From Chitinophagales bacterium (GTDB lineage: Bacteria; Bacteroidota; Bacteroidia; Chitinophagales; Saprospiraceae), in NCBI GenBank assembly GCA_022360175.1, contig JAKSDI010000021.1, forward strand, positions 1-64,000: 64,000 nucleotides of DNA. Reading direction: 5' to 3'. The notes beneath the pieces were generated by a model, which worked only from the letters and a program-made list of their open reading frames with translations, searched no databases and was not told the DNA's origin. Every line of letters begins with the position of its first letter. Positions within the stretch are counted from its first letter, which is position 1. A program made the translations under genes and the position numbers. Shown here piece after piece: positions 52,001-59,737 of the stretch.

Positions 52001-52147
52001 ACGATAAGGGCCTAGCTCGCGCCATTTTATCGCATCGTAAAAACGCTCGGCTTTAAGTTGAGAAATTTGCTTGTCTGAATTTTGTGCAAAAAGAGAAAAG
52101 GCAGCAAAAAGCAAGAATGAAAGAATAGACAGTTGCAGAGAATTCAT
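49025..52147 (-). CDS. Exported Vps10/BNR-repeat (sortilin-like) protein
   Basis: The 1040-residue protein (ATG 52147, MNSLQLSILSFLLFAAFSLF signal peptide) consists of two beta-propellers. They are built from Asp-box/BNR repeats such as VWKTTNAGQSWENIS, IWKSLDGGKSWEQSG, VYRTTNGGKSWEKIL and LWKSTDGGDSWESL, extending to about residue 720 (LWMIDDLSPIRAYDE). A C-terminal beta-sandwich and helical region follow. Proteins of this type in Bacteroidota are annotated as glycosyl hydrolases or sortilin-like; a defined reaction is rarely known. It lies alone on the minus strand, 76 bases downstream of the PDZ protein gene. It should be periplasmic or surface exposed. Confidence 0.9.
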   Translation of the reverse strand: MNSLQLSILSFLLFAAFSLFAQNSDKQISQLKAERFYDAIKWRELGPYRGGRSCAVTGVPGNSNLFYFGSTGGGVWKTTNAGQSWENISDGYFGGSIGAIAVSELDPNVIYVGGGEKTVRGNVSFGYGIWKSLDGGKSWEQSGLPKARHIPRIRVHPRNPEIAYAAVLGDLYKGDEERGVYRTTNGGKSWEKILFANEDAGAVDLLLDPNNPRIIYASTWRIRRTPYSLESGGEGSALWKSTDGGDSWESLMPKEGMPDGPIGIIGITVSPQNSERVWAIIEANEGGVFRSDNGGENWKRINDSRALRQRAWYYSRIYADTQDEDIVYVVNVRYHKSKDGGKTFEAFSAPHGDHHDLWIAPEDNQRMIIGDDGGAQVSTDGGANWTTYHNQPTAQFYRVTTDNHFPYRVYAAQQDNSTIRILHRTESSQINEHHWESTAGGESAHIAIDPTNNDIVYGGSYGGYLTRINHSTKERRAINIWPDNPMGHGAEGMKYRFQWNFPVFFSPHNPKKLYATSNHLHLSTDEGQSWQLISPDLTRNDASKLGPSGGPITKDNTGVEYYCTIFAAIESPYESGLLWTGSDDGLIHVSKNNGEHWENVTPSNMPEWMMINSIDADPFNKGGVYVAGTRYKLGDYQPYIYHTTDYGKTWQLMTKGIQEEHFTRVVRADPERKGLLYAGTESGMYLSFDNGANWLSFQLNLPIVPITDMTLKGGQLILATQGRGLWMIDDLSPIRAYDETMREDQAYLFQVLPSYRMDGYQNDKVKGAGFNHPGGVMTYFYLPESLADSSQDISLRFLKDNDTLIKAFSNKAKDKEDKLKLSPGSNSFVWNMRYPKALDFEGMVLWWAGMSGPKATPGSYKVELVINNDTLTQTFEILKDPRISASDDDLNEQLLFMLEINEKVTKAHQAIIDIRSIRKQLKHFTTHWKGQDDKEDLINAAKAIDSLITEAETALYQTKNQSRQDPLNYPIKLTNKLAHLNSLVGIGDARPTSQAIEVKNALVKEIDEVLELFYRLKEKDIPDFNEMVKSKQADAIYLPK

Positions 52148-52223
52148 TACTTTTTGCTGCAAAAGGTAAGGAAAAGTTTAGATTATATTAGAACTTTAGT
52201 TCGCTCAACACTACTTCAAGTTC

Positions 52224-53396
52224 TTAATCTTTTTCAATGATCACTCTTTTTACAAGTGCTTTATTATCTTGTTTGATTTCGAGGTAGTAAGTACCATCTC
52301 CATTTTGTGCTATATCAACTTCATCTTCAAAGGTGCCTCTATAATCTCCAAGGTCATATTGATATACCATTCTTCCTGATTCGTTGAACACTTTTATGGT
52401 AGTATAACCGAGAGAAGGGAGGAGAAATGATAACATGAAACGATCATGGCGTGCGTCTGCACTGAAAGTAAGATTCTTGATATTAAGATTTTCTCCTCTT
52501 GCTAGTGCAATATTGTCTTCATCCCGTAACTCCTCTACATCTTCCTGGTCTAATTCCTGTACGCTGATGCTTATAAAACGATTATCATCAGACTCATCTT
52601 CATCACTGAAGTATCTTCCAAACCAATCTCCTGGATTTGGAGCAACTTCCAGTTCTTTTTTCTCCCATTCTTCTTTCATGTTTTTGGTTTCGCAGTAAGA
52701 TTTTATCCTACCAGAAAGTTGTTGAGCATTATTACGACGGTATATGTCAACAGTGATTTTTTCTCCTACTTCCAGATTATCGATTGCTATGGTGACATCT
52801 TTCCAGTCAATAATAGTATGGCCATTAATATGCGTAATAATATCACCATCAATCATGCCAATTTCTTTTGCGGTAGAGTTCGATACTATAGATACGGGTA
52901 CGCCATCGATACGTTTATTGTCCCATGATTGCGCACTGATACCAAAAAATGGGTCTTCACATTTTCCTCTTTTTTCTTTTTCGCGAGCATCCTCCCGAGT
53001 ACCAAAGACAATAGGGACTGACTTTTTATTACCTTTCCGAATTAAATGTACAGTGGCATTTTCTCCTGGTTTAAACTTTCGAATGATATGAGTGAAAGAT
53101 TGATGTTCTCCAGGTCGATATTCATCGATTCCATAGAGATAATCAAGTGGTTGGATACCTGCACGATCTGCAGCCGTATTTAAAATCACTTTGGTAACAT
53201 AGCTGCCGTAAGGATTGTCGAAACCTAATTTTCTTGCTTTTTCCTTAGACAATTGATCCGAGTATATTCCCAGAAAAGCATATTCATCATCACAGCTCAG
53301 GATGACGATATTGGAATTAGGCTTTACTTGAAAATTCGTTTGACCCCAGCTACTAAAAGAAACAAGTAGGGCAAGGCAAATAATGAAATATTTCAT
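52224..53396 (-). CDS. Exported protein with two PDZ domains and a T9SS-like tail
   Basis: The 390-residue protein has a signal peptide (MKYFIICLALLVSFSSWGQT). The first PDZ domain spans about 35-115 (VTKVILNTAADRAGIQPLDY) and the second about 150-215 (VSIVSNSTAKEIGMIDGDII, THINGHTIIDWKDVTIAI). There is no protease domain. The last 85 residues (TIKVFNESGRMVYQYDLGDY, GDGTYYLEIKQDNKALVKRV) resemble a T9SS type A sorting domain, although the usual PNP motif is absent. It may be a scaffold on the cell surface that binds protein C-termini. It lies upstream of the Vps10/BNR gene on the same strand, possibly in one operon. Confidence 0.85.
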   Translation of the reverse strand: MKYFIICLALLVSFSSWGQTNFQVKPNSNIVILSCDDEYAFLGIYSDQLSKEKARKLGFDNPYGSYVTKVILNTAADRAGIQPLDYLYGIDEYRPGEHQSFTHIIRKFKPGENATVHLIRKGNKKSVPIVFGTREDAREKEKRGKCEDPFFGISAQSWDNKRIDGVPVSIVSNSTAKEIGMIDGDIITHINGHTIIDWKDVTIAIDNLEVGEKITVDIYRRNNAQQLSGRIKSYCETKNMKEEWEKKELEVAPNPGDWFGRYFSDEDESDDNRFISISVQELDQEDVEELRDEDNIALARGENLNIKNLTFSADARHDRFMLSFLLPSLGYTTIKVFNESGRMVYQYDLGDYRGTFEDEVDIAQNGDGTYYLEIKQDNKALVKRVIIEKD

Positions 53397-53557
53397 ATCG
53401 AAGAGTAGTAAGTTTGAGTTTTATAAAATGAATTTGTTTAAAAATACCTGATGAAGAAATTGGTATAGAATTTTACACTCATCGAGCTTTTTTTAACAAC
53501 TTTAAAGACAGGAATTTAGAAAAGAGGTTGCTTGCTTCATAAGCAGCTATATATAAG

Positions 53558-53791
53558 CTACTTCTTTTGTATGAAGTACGCAAATATGCCGAATGTTCCA
53601 ATAATTGTAAAACTACCTCCTATAAGCAAAAATAGATATTTAATGAAGAATACTTCGAGTATAGAAGCTGGTTGTGTGTTGATGATGTCTTTATTTTTAA
53701 GGATGTCATTAATATCTTGAAATATTAAATACCAACAACATAATATGATTAAACCTCCAAAGAAGTAATAAAATGATTTATAAGTTTTCAT
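53558..53791 (-). CDS. Small two-TM membrane protein, unknown
   Basis: This 77-residue product has two hydrophobic helices (FFGGLIILCCWYLIF at about 11-25 and FFIKYLFLLIGGSFTIIGTF at about 48-67) joined by a polar loop (QDINDILKNKDIINTQPAS), and a short basic tail. No family is recognised. The ATG start, the length and membrane-protein composition make it a plausible gene, but coding status is not certain. It is divergent from the acetyltransferase at 53861 with 69 bases between. Confidence 0.6.
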   Translation of the reverse strand: MKTYKSFYYFFGGLIILCCWYLIFQDINDILKNKDIINTQPASILEVFFIKYLFLLIGGSFTIIGTFGIFAYFIQKK

Positions 53792-53860
53792 GATGTGATC
53801 TATGTTTGGGAACTAAGCGGAGGGAATGTCCATTTATAAACCAATGATAACTAATAAAAA

Positions 53861-54397
53861 ATGGAAGCACAACTATTAGTAAGGCCAATTGAAAAGGCCG
53901 ATATACCGCAATTGGTTAATTATTGGATGAATGCCAGCTCCGAATATTTAGTAGGGATGGGAGTAGATTTAGATAAGATGCCTGATAGAGGTTCTTTGAC
54001 AAAAATGCTGGAAAAGCAAATTGAATTAGATATTCGGGAAAAACCATCTTATGCGCTGATTTGGGATGTTGATGGAGTACCATCAGGACATTGTAATGTG
54101 AATAATATTGTGTATGCTGAAGAGGCTCAAATGCATCTGCACCTTTGGCACTCAGGAAAAAGGAAAAGTGGTTTAGGCACAAAGCTGGTTAGGATGTCTG
54201 TTGCTCGTTTTTTTAAAGACCTTCAACTTCAACGACTTTGGTGTGAGCCGTATGCTTTGAATCCTGCTCCGCACCGTGTTTTGGAAAAAGCAGGATTTCA
54301 GTTTATCAAAGAATATAAAACTATCCCGGGCAGCATCAATTTTGAACAAAATGTAAAGCAATGGCGAATGTTGAAGGAAGCGATATTAGATGATTAA
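53861..54397 (+). CDS. GNAT-family N-acetyltransferase
   Basis: The 178-residue protein has a GNAT fold with LLVRPIEKADIPQLVNYWMN at the N-terminus. The acetyl-CoA site region is HLHLWHSGKRKSGLGTKLVR, in which the Q/RxxGxG/A motif appears as RKSGLG, followed by LQLQRLWCEPYALNPAPHRV, LEKAGFQFIKEYKTIPG near the end. The substrate is not known. It ends 51 bases before the M20 dipeptidase gene on the same strand and may share its transcript. Confidence 0.9.
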   Translation: MEAQLLVRPIEKADIPQLVNYWMNASSEYLVGMGVDLDKMPDRGSLTKMLEKQIELDIREKPSYALIWDVDGVPSGHCNVNNIVYAEEAQMHLHLWHSGKRKSGLGTKLVRMSVARFFKDLQLQRLWCEPYALNPAPHRVLEKAGFQFIKEYKTIPGSINFEQNVKQWRMLKEAILDD

Positions 54398-54448
54398 GGA
54401 AAGACAAATCTTTGTACATTAGCGGTTCTATCTATACAAAATAAAACC

Positions 54449-55834
54449 ATGGAAAAAGTACAAAGTTATATTGAAGCAAATAAGGAGCGCTTTTTAGAAG
54501 AGCTATTTGATTTATTGCGCATCCCTTCTGTAAGTGCAGACCCGGCGTATAAAGGTGATGTAGTTAAAACAGCAGAGTTTGTAGCAGAGAGCTTACGCAA
54601 AGCAGGTGCAGATAATGTTGAGGTTTGTCCTACTGCTGGTTATCCCATCGTCTATGCAGAAAAAATTATAGATCCATCGAAGCCAACTGTTTTGGTATAT
54701 GGCCATTATGATGTTCAACCTCCAGATCCAATGGATTTATGGGAATCTGGACCATTTGAGCCAGTTATTAAAAAGACAAAAGCACATCCTGATGGTGCTA
54801 TCTATGCGCGTGGGGCTTGCGATGATAAAGGGCAGGCATATATGCATGTGAAAGCTTTTGAAGCAATGGTTGCAAGTGAAGCACTTCCGTGCAATATCAA
54901 ATTCATGATAGAAGGGGAGGAGGAAGTAGGCTCTGCCAATCTGGGCATTTTCTGTAAAGAAAATACGGAAAAACTGAAGTGTGATACTATCCTTATCTCT
55001 GATACTTCTATTATTGCAAATGATGTTCCTTCTATTACGGTTGGTTTGCGTGGCTTGAGTTATTTAGAGGTAGAAGTAACAGGGCCTAATCGTGATTTGC
55101 ATTCTGGAGTTTATGGTGGTGGAGTAGCCAATCCTATTAATGTGCTCTGTGATATGATCGCTTCCTTGATGGATGAAAACAAACACATTACCATCCCTGG
55201 CTTTTATGATAATGTGGAGGAATTGAGCAGTGAAGAACGGAGTAAAATGAATGAAGCTCCTTTTAGCTTAGAAGAATACAAGGCAGATCTGGAAATTGAT
55301 GATGTACAAGGGGAAGCAGGGTATACAACCCTCGAACGTACATCTATTCGTCCTACCTTAGATGTAAATGGTATTTGGGGAGGATATATTGGAGAAGGTG
55401 CTAAAACTGTTTTACCATCCAAAGCTTTTGCAAAAATTAGTATGCGATTGGTTCCTAATCAGGATCCCGAACGTATTACCAATCTGTTTGCAGAGCATTT
55501 TAAGAATATAGCTCCTGCTTCTGTAAAGGTAAAAGTGCATCCACATCACGGAGGAGAGCCAGCCTTAACTCCTACAGATACTCCTGAATACATGGCAGCT
55601 TCGAAAGCTATGGAAACTACCTTTGGCAAAACGCCTATTCCAACAAGAGAAGGAGGCAGTATTCCTATTGTAGCTCTTTTCGAACAAGTATTGAATGCTA
55701 AAAGTGTACTAATGGGTTTTGGCCTCAATTCTGATGCCATCCATTCACCTAATGAACACTACGGCTTGTTCAATTTCTACAAAGGAATAGAGACGATTCC
55801 ATACTTCTTTAAGTATTATGCGGAGATGAAGTAA
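54449..55834 (+). CDS. M20-family metallodipeptidase
   Basis: The 461-residue enzyme belongs to the M20 (carnosinase/CNDP-like) family. Metal-binding and catalytic residues are seen in VLVYGHYDVQPPDP (H and catalytic D), ARGACDDKGQ (bridging D), MIEGEEEVGS (catalytic E and metal E) and LISDTSI. The dimerisation/substrate part has DLHSGVYGGGVANP, and the end has GFGLNSDAIHSPNEHYGL with the final metal histidine. It should hydrolyse dipeptides in the cytoplasm. Length and all key residues are normal for the family. Confidence 0.95.
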   Translation: MEKVQSYIEANKERFLEELFDLLRIPSVSADPAYKGDVVKTAEFVAESLRKAGADNVEVCPTAGYPIVYAEKIIDPSKPTVLVYGHYDVQPPDPMDLWESGPFEPVIKKTKAHPDGAIYARGACDDKGQAYMHVKAFEAMVASEALPCNIKFMIEGEEEVGSANLGIFCKENTEKLKCDTILISDTSIIANDVPSITVGLRGLSYLEVEVTGPNRDLHSGVYGGGVANPINVLCDMIASLMDENKHITIPGFYDNVEELSSEERSKMNEAPFSLEEYKADLEIDDVQGEAGYTTLERTSIRPTLDVNGIWGGYIGEGAKTVLPSKAFAKISMRLVPNQDPERITNLFAEHFKNIAPASVKVKVHPHHGGEPALTPTDTPEYMAASKAMETTFGKTPIPTREGGSIPIVALFEQVLNAKSVLMGFGLNSDAIHSPNEHYGLFNFYKGIETIPYFFKYYAEMK

Positions 55835-55894
55835 GAGAATTTAGAAACAGAGAGTGAAAAGAATAATTTACTTGAAATTTTGAATAGAAAATAG

Positions 55895-55954
55895 AAGGTA
55901 TTTATGAGCATATAAAGCCTTTATGCTAGAAGTTTTTGACTTCATAAATACCTT
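55895..55954. terminator. Nested inverted repeat between convergent genes
   Basis: AAGGTATTTATGA (55895-55907) pairs perfectly with TCATAAATACCTT (55942-55954). Within the loop ATAAAG/CTTTAT forms a further stem. It sits in the 274-base gap between the convergent dipeptidase and adenylate cyclase genes and probably stops both transcripts. A second, weaker pair (ACACCTGCC/GGTAGGTGT) follows near 55962-56019. Confidence 0.6.
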
Positions 55955-56108
55955 ATCAAAGACACCTGCCGGGAGGAACCTTAGTATCCAATTATCGAAA
56001 TGTTCTTCATCGGTAGGTGTTAATTATCGAGTGATTAAACGCGCAAGATTGGATAAAGAATAGCTTGCAAAACTCGAAACTTGCGAAGAAGAAACAGACG
56101 AAACTTGA

Positions 56109-57515
56109 TCACTCCTTAATGAAGTACATTTCGATTTCACCGATTCCTTTGGCGGGAATTTTTCCTCTTGAAGTATACTGAAACTGATTGTTAGAAAGTT
56201 CGTAAGTGGCTTGCGAAATATTGATTTCTCCAGGCATGCCTTGGGATTCCATACGAGAAGCTATATTGACGGTATTACCCCATATGTCATAGGCAAATTT
56301 TCGAGCACCTACTACACCTGCAATTACAGGGCCAGAATGGATACCAATTCGAGCATGGCATAGTGCACGTTGATTGTTAAGCCTTAGCCAATTTTGCATG
56401 TCCACTGCTGCCTGAATAGTACGTTGTGCATGGTCTTCACTAGGCTCTGGCAAGCCTCCTGCACACATGTAGGCATCACCTATCGTTTTTATCTTTTCTA
56501 ATTGGTATTGCTCAACGATCCTGTCAAATGCCTGAAAACACTCATCTAGTTCTGCAACAAGCTCCTGAGGGCTCAGGTTACTACTGATTTGTGTGAAATC
56601 CTTGAAATCAGAAAAGAGGACAGTAACCTGATCATAATGGCGGGCATCTGCTTTCCCTTTAGATTTTAATTCAAGGGCAACAGAAGCAGGAAGAATATTG
56701 AGTAATAATTCATCAGAGCGGGCACGCTCAGAATCTATAATCTTGTTTTTTCGACTGGTATTATAATATAGCCAGAAGAGAATACCTGCGATTATGATAA
56801 TACCAATGGTGAGTAAAAACGAACGATTGCGTTGAGTTTCTCTAAGAGCTAGTTCCGCTTCTTTTCTTTGCAGTGTTTCCTCTTGTGCTGCTACAAGAAG
56901 TGAGTCCTGCATTCGTGCCATTGCAATAGAATCAATGGTTTTTTCTTTACGAGCCAGCATCAATTGTTGCTGTGCCTGTTCAAGTGTCAACTGGCTGATA
57001 GCTTGCTCCAGCTCGTCTTTTTCTATTTTAAGAGCTGAGAGTTGTGCATTTAAACTGTCATTATAGCTATTGAACTCCTGAATTTTTCTTTTGGCAATGT
57101 CTCTTATGTTAGGAGGCTGGGCTGCTTTCCCACCAGCTGTTAAAGGAGGGGTAGGCTTTTCCATGTCGACATCAACCATATCCTTCATCATGATATTTAC
57201 TACCTGATTCATACTATCCATGCCCATTTGTTCCGATTTTCGGTAGGCATCCATTAGTAAGAGTTCTATTCTGTTTTCTATCTTTTTCCGATTGAATAGG
57301 TTGGCAGATTTATCTAGCGCCTTGGCCTGGAGGAGACGGGCTTCAATTTTTTCTTCTATATTGCCTTTTTGATAAGCTTGTTGAGCTACTTTACCTGCTT
57401 GTCGGTAATTACCTTTTTCTATTAGTTGAGCTGCAACTTCTAATTCAAGGCTTGCCTGGCTTACTCCTAAAAAGGGAGCCAGCAATAAGATCAATATGGG
57501 TAGATATTTTTTCAT
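56109..57515 (-). CDS. Membrane-bound class III adenylate cyclase with periplasmic helical region
   Basis: The 468-residue protein starts with a signal-like segment (MKKYLPILILLLAPFLGVSQ). A TPR-like and coiled-coil region (30-230) follows, then a membrane helix at 232-251 and a cytoplasmic class III catalytic domain (about 285-468). Metal-binding aspartates are D303 (LFSDFKDFT) and D347 (TIGDAYM). Substrate-selecting residues K343 (KIKT) and D410 (YDIWGNTVN) are of the adenylate type, where guanylate cyclases have E and C. R421 supports the transition state. It should make cAMP in response to an envelope signal. The gene stands alone on the minus strand. Confidence 0.93.
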   Translation of the reverse strand: MKKYLPILILLLAPFLGVSQASLELEVAAQLIEKGNYRQAGKVAQQAYQKGNIEEKIEARLLQAKALDKSANLFNRKKIENRIELLLMDAYRKSEQMGMDSMNQVVNIMMKDMVDVDMEKPTPPLTAGGKAAQPPNIRDIAKRKIQEFNSYNDSLNAQLSALKIEKDELEQAISQLTLEQAQQQLMLARKEKTIDSIAMARMQDSLLVAAQEETLQRKEAELALRETQRNRSFLLTIGIIIIAGILFWLYYNTSRKNKIIDSERARSDELLLNILPASVALELKSKGKADARHYDQVTVLFSDFKDFTQISSNLSPQELVAELDECFQAFDRIVEQYQLEKIKTIGDAYMCAGGLPEPSEDHAQRTIQAAVDMQNWLRLNNQRALCHARIGIHSGPVIAGVVGARKFAYDIWGNTVNIASRMESQGMPGEINISQATYELSNNQFQYTSRGKIPAKGIGEIEMYFIKE

Positions 57516-57621
57516 CTCAAAGACTAAAGATAACCTCTATTCTTCTTTGAACGAAAAAAAAGCGAGATTGATGCTTTTACACTCCATTATCTGCAAGATA
57601 ATTCAGCATATTGAAAATAAA

Positions 57622-57659
57622 AGCCCCAAATTCAGGTCAAAATGCCTGAATTTGGGGCT
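57622..57659 (-). terminator. Rho-independent terminator for the KE-rich protein gene
   Basis: AGCCCCAAATTCAGG (57622-57636) pairs perfectly with 57645-57659 around an eight-base loop. On the minus strand it is followed by TTTTATTTT, and it starts 23 bases after the stop at 57682. This is one of the clearest terminators in the window. Confidence 0.85.
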
Positions 57660-57681
57660 CAAATTCTATGTTCATAGAAAT

Positions 57682-58350
57682 CTATTTTCTATTCCCTCCT
57701 GCCGCTTTTTCGGCTTTTTCAAGCGAACCTTCCAGTTCTTTTAATTTTTCTTCAGCTTTACGAATGGCTTCTTCTCGTTTCGCTATTTCTGCTTCAGACA
57801 TATTGCCTGCTTCTTTTGCCTTTTCCAAAGATTGGCGAGCTTTTTCAATTTTTGTATTAGCTTCTGATTTGAGTTCTTTTGATTTTTTTACTTCTTCCTT
57901 AGCCTTGGCTTTGCGTTCTGCATTTTGAGCACGGGCTTCAGCTGCACGTTGTTGGCCAAATTCCTTGCCACTCAAATCTTCTTTGTGCTTGCCGTGAGCC
58001 TTGCCTTTTTCATGTTTTTCTTTGTGCTCCTTATGTTTTTTGCTTTTTCCTTTGCCTTCACTTTCGTCAGCATCAGATGCATCATCTCCTTTGCGAGGTG
58101 CCTTTTCTTTTTTTTCTAACTTCTCTTGTTTGTTTTTCTGTCCATTTGCTTTTAATTCTCTACTTTGTTCTTTAGTTGCAGCGTCTATTTGGTTAGCTTT
58201 CTCATTCAATTCTCTTTTTGTTTGTTCTACCTTGGCCTTACTTTTTTCCGCCTTTATTTGCTGCTCTTTATTTTGTGCATTTAGTGGCATTGCCAATAGG
58301 CTTAAAAATAAAATCATGCTGGCAAAACCTAATAATTTACGCATTTCCAT
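57682..58350 (-). CDS. Exported lysine/glutamate-rich coiled-coil protein, unknown
   Basis: The 222-residue protein has a signal peptide (MEMRKLLGFASMILFLSLLA, cleavage after LNAQ). Almost the entire mature part is low-complexity K, E, A and Q. It has a histidine/lysine-rich middle (KSKKHKEHKEKHEKGKAHGK, about 100-122) and heptad-like segments (AKAKEEVKKSKELKSEANTK; AEEKLKELEGSLEKAEKAAG). It probably forms a long helix in the periplasm. No family or reaction is recognised. It is followed by a strong terminator and preceded 33 bases upstream by a small lipoprotein gene on the same strand. Confidence 0.8.
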   Translation of the reverse strand: MEMRKLLGFASMILFLSLLAMPLNAQNKEQQIKAEKSKAKVEQTKRELNEKANQIDAATKEQSRELKANGQKNKQEKLEKKEKAPRKGDDASDADESEGKGKSKKHKEHKEKHEKGKAHGKHKEDLSGKEFGQQRAAEARAQNAERKAKAKEEVKKSKELKSEANTKIEKARQSLEKAKEAGNMSEAEIAKREEAIRKAEEKLKELEGSLEKAEKAAGGNRK

Positions 58351-58383
58351 AGTTTCGGTATTTTATCTTTTTAAATTGAAATA

Positions 58384-58608
58384 CTATTCTTCTTCAGGGA
58401 AGAGTTCATCTAATGAATCAAGTGCAGCTTCCAGTTCCTGTGCATCGGAGTTTACTTCATCAATAGATGTTTCAATGAGTTGATTGATAGAATCCAGTTT
58501 TAGAACTTCTGCTTCTGCCTGAGCTTCTGCATCTGTATTGTTTCCATTGTTGCAGGAAAAGGCTGCGATAATAATAGAAATTGTAAAAAAGTACTTCAAT
58601 AATTTCAT
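58384..58608 (-). CDS. Small acidic lipoprotein, unknown
   Basis: The 74-residue product has a lipoprotein signal (MKLLKYFFTISIIIAAFSC, lipidated C19). A 55-residue acidic helical tail rich in E, D, A and L follows (LKLDSINQLIETSIDEVNSD, LEAALDSLDELFPEEE). The opposite charge to the basic exported protein encoded just downstream suggests the two could interact, which is an inference. The gene starts 88 bases from the divergent membrane-protein gene at 58696. Confidence 0.75.
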   Translation of the reverse strand: MKLLKYFFTISIIIAAFSCNNGNNTDAEAQAEAEVLKLDSINQLIETSIDEVNSDAQELEAALDSLDELFPEEE

Positions 58609-58695
58609 GACAAGTTGGTTTGGTTTTGAGACTATAAGATAATGTAAAAGTCACAATTTTCACTTATTATAGTGAGAAGCAAATCTTTTGTATTT

Positions 58696-59379
58696 ATGAT
58701 TTATGAACAACCCTCGATTTACTTTCAAGGCATTCGAATTGATGAACCGGTTACTACGCTCACGGATTTGGTCGTTTCCACCATTTGCTTCTATGCTTTT
58801 TATAAGCTCAATAAAAGGCAGGAAAATGGAAAGGTGTATTACTTTCTGAAATATTACTTCCTTACAATGGGGTTAGCTACTTTGATAGGAGGACTAATTG
58901 GGCATGCTTTTTATTATGCTTTTTCGAAGAAATGGAAATTGATAGGTTGGTTTATTAGTATGGGGTCTATTGCTTTACTAGAGCGCGCTGCAATTGAATA
59001 CGCCCGGCCTTTAATACGCCCCAGAGTAGGGGTGTTTTTTTCATGGATGAATGCAGTAGAGATTGCCACCTTTTTCTTTATCGTGGTATATACGCTCAAT
59101 TTTTTCTTTGTTGAAGTGCACTCTGCTTATGGTTTGGTAGTTGTCGTGTTTAGTTTTATGAGTTATGTGTTTTATCATAAACGGAATGCAGGAAGTAGAT
59201 TATTTCTGATAGCCGTTGTCTTCTCTGGATTTGCTGCATTGTTTTATATGATTAAATGGGGTTTTGGGCCCTGGTTTAATCATACGGATATTAGCCATAC
59301 TTTTATGGCGGCGAGTGTTTTTTGTATGTATATTGGAGCGCAATCAATTTTGGATCACCCGATAAAATATAGCTCATGA
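58696..59379 (+). CDS. Seven-TM-like membrane protein (DUF6962-like)
   Basis: The 227-residue protein (ATG 58696, MIYEQPSIYFQGIRIDEPVT) has about six or seven membrane helices: LVVSTICFYAFYKL, FLTMGLATLIGGLIGHAFYY, IGWFISMGSIALLERAAIEY, IATFFFIVVYTLNFFF, YGLVVVVFSFMSYVF and LFLIAVVFSGFAALFYM. The N-terminal short strand and histidine-containing helices (GHAFYY; HTDISHTFMA) match a conserved, unassigned membrane family. A GTG eight codons upstream is a less likely start. Its stop overlaps the next gene's start by four bases (ATGA). Confidence 0.8.
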   Translation: MIYEQPSIYFQGIRIDEPVTTLTDLVVSTICFYAFYKLNKRQENGKVYYFLKYYFLTMGLATLIGGLIGHAFYYAFSKKWKLIGWFISMGSIALLERAAIEYARPLIRPRVGVFFSWMNAVEIATFFFIVVYTLNFFFVEVHSAYGLVVVVFSFMSYVFYHKRNAGSRLFLIAVVFSGFAALFYMIKWGFGPWFNHTDISHTFMAASVFCMYIGAQSILDHPIKYSS

Positions 59380-59732
59380 ATATTGAAGCATTCAGGGATT
59401 ATTGCCTGGCGAAAAAAGGAGTAGAAGAAAGTTTCCCTTTTGATGAATCTACACTCGTTTTTAAAGTAATGGGAAAGATGTTTGCACTTACTGGTTTAGA
59501 TGCAGATGAGTTTACAGTCAATCTGAAGTGCGATCCACAAAGAGCAATAGATTTGCGCGAAGAGTACTCCCAAATTAGGCCAGGTTATCATATGAGTAAA
59601 AAGCATTGGAATACAGTGCATTTTGAAGATGGATTAGAGGATGAATTACTCCTGGAATTGATAGAGCATTCTTATGACTTAGTGGTGAAAGGGCTAAGAA
59701 AAAAGGATAAAGAAGTATTGGATAAAATGTAA
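59376..59732 (+). CDS. MmcQ/YjbR-family protein
   Basis: The 118-residue protein matches the MmcQ/YjbR family. MNIEAFRDYCLAKKGVEESF leads into PFDESTLVFKVMGKMFALTG, then VNLKCDPQRAIDLREEYSQI, RPGYHMSKKHWNTVHFEDGL and the helical tail LLELIEHSYDLVVKGLRKKD. Members have a CyaY-like DNA-binding-type fold and unknown physiological role. The start codon overlaps the preceding membrane-protein stop (ATGA), so translation is coupled. It lies five bases before the FAD oxidoreductase gene. Confidence 0.93.
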   Translation: MNIEAFRDYCLAKKGVEESFPFDESTLVFKVMGKMFALTGLDADEFTVNLKCDPQRAIDLREEYSQIRPGYHMSKKHWNTVHFEDGLEDELLLELIEHSYDLVVKGLRKKDKEVLDKM

Positions 59733-59737
59733 ATCTT

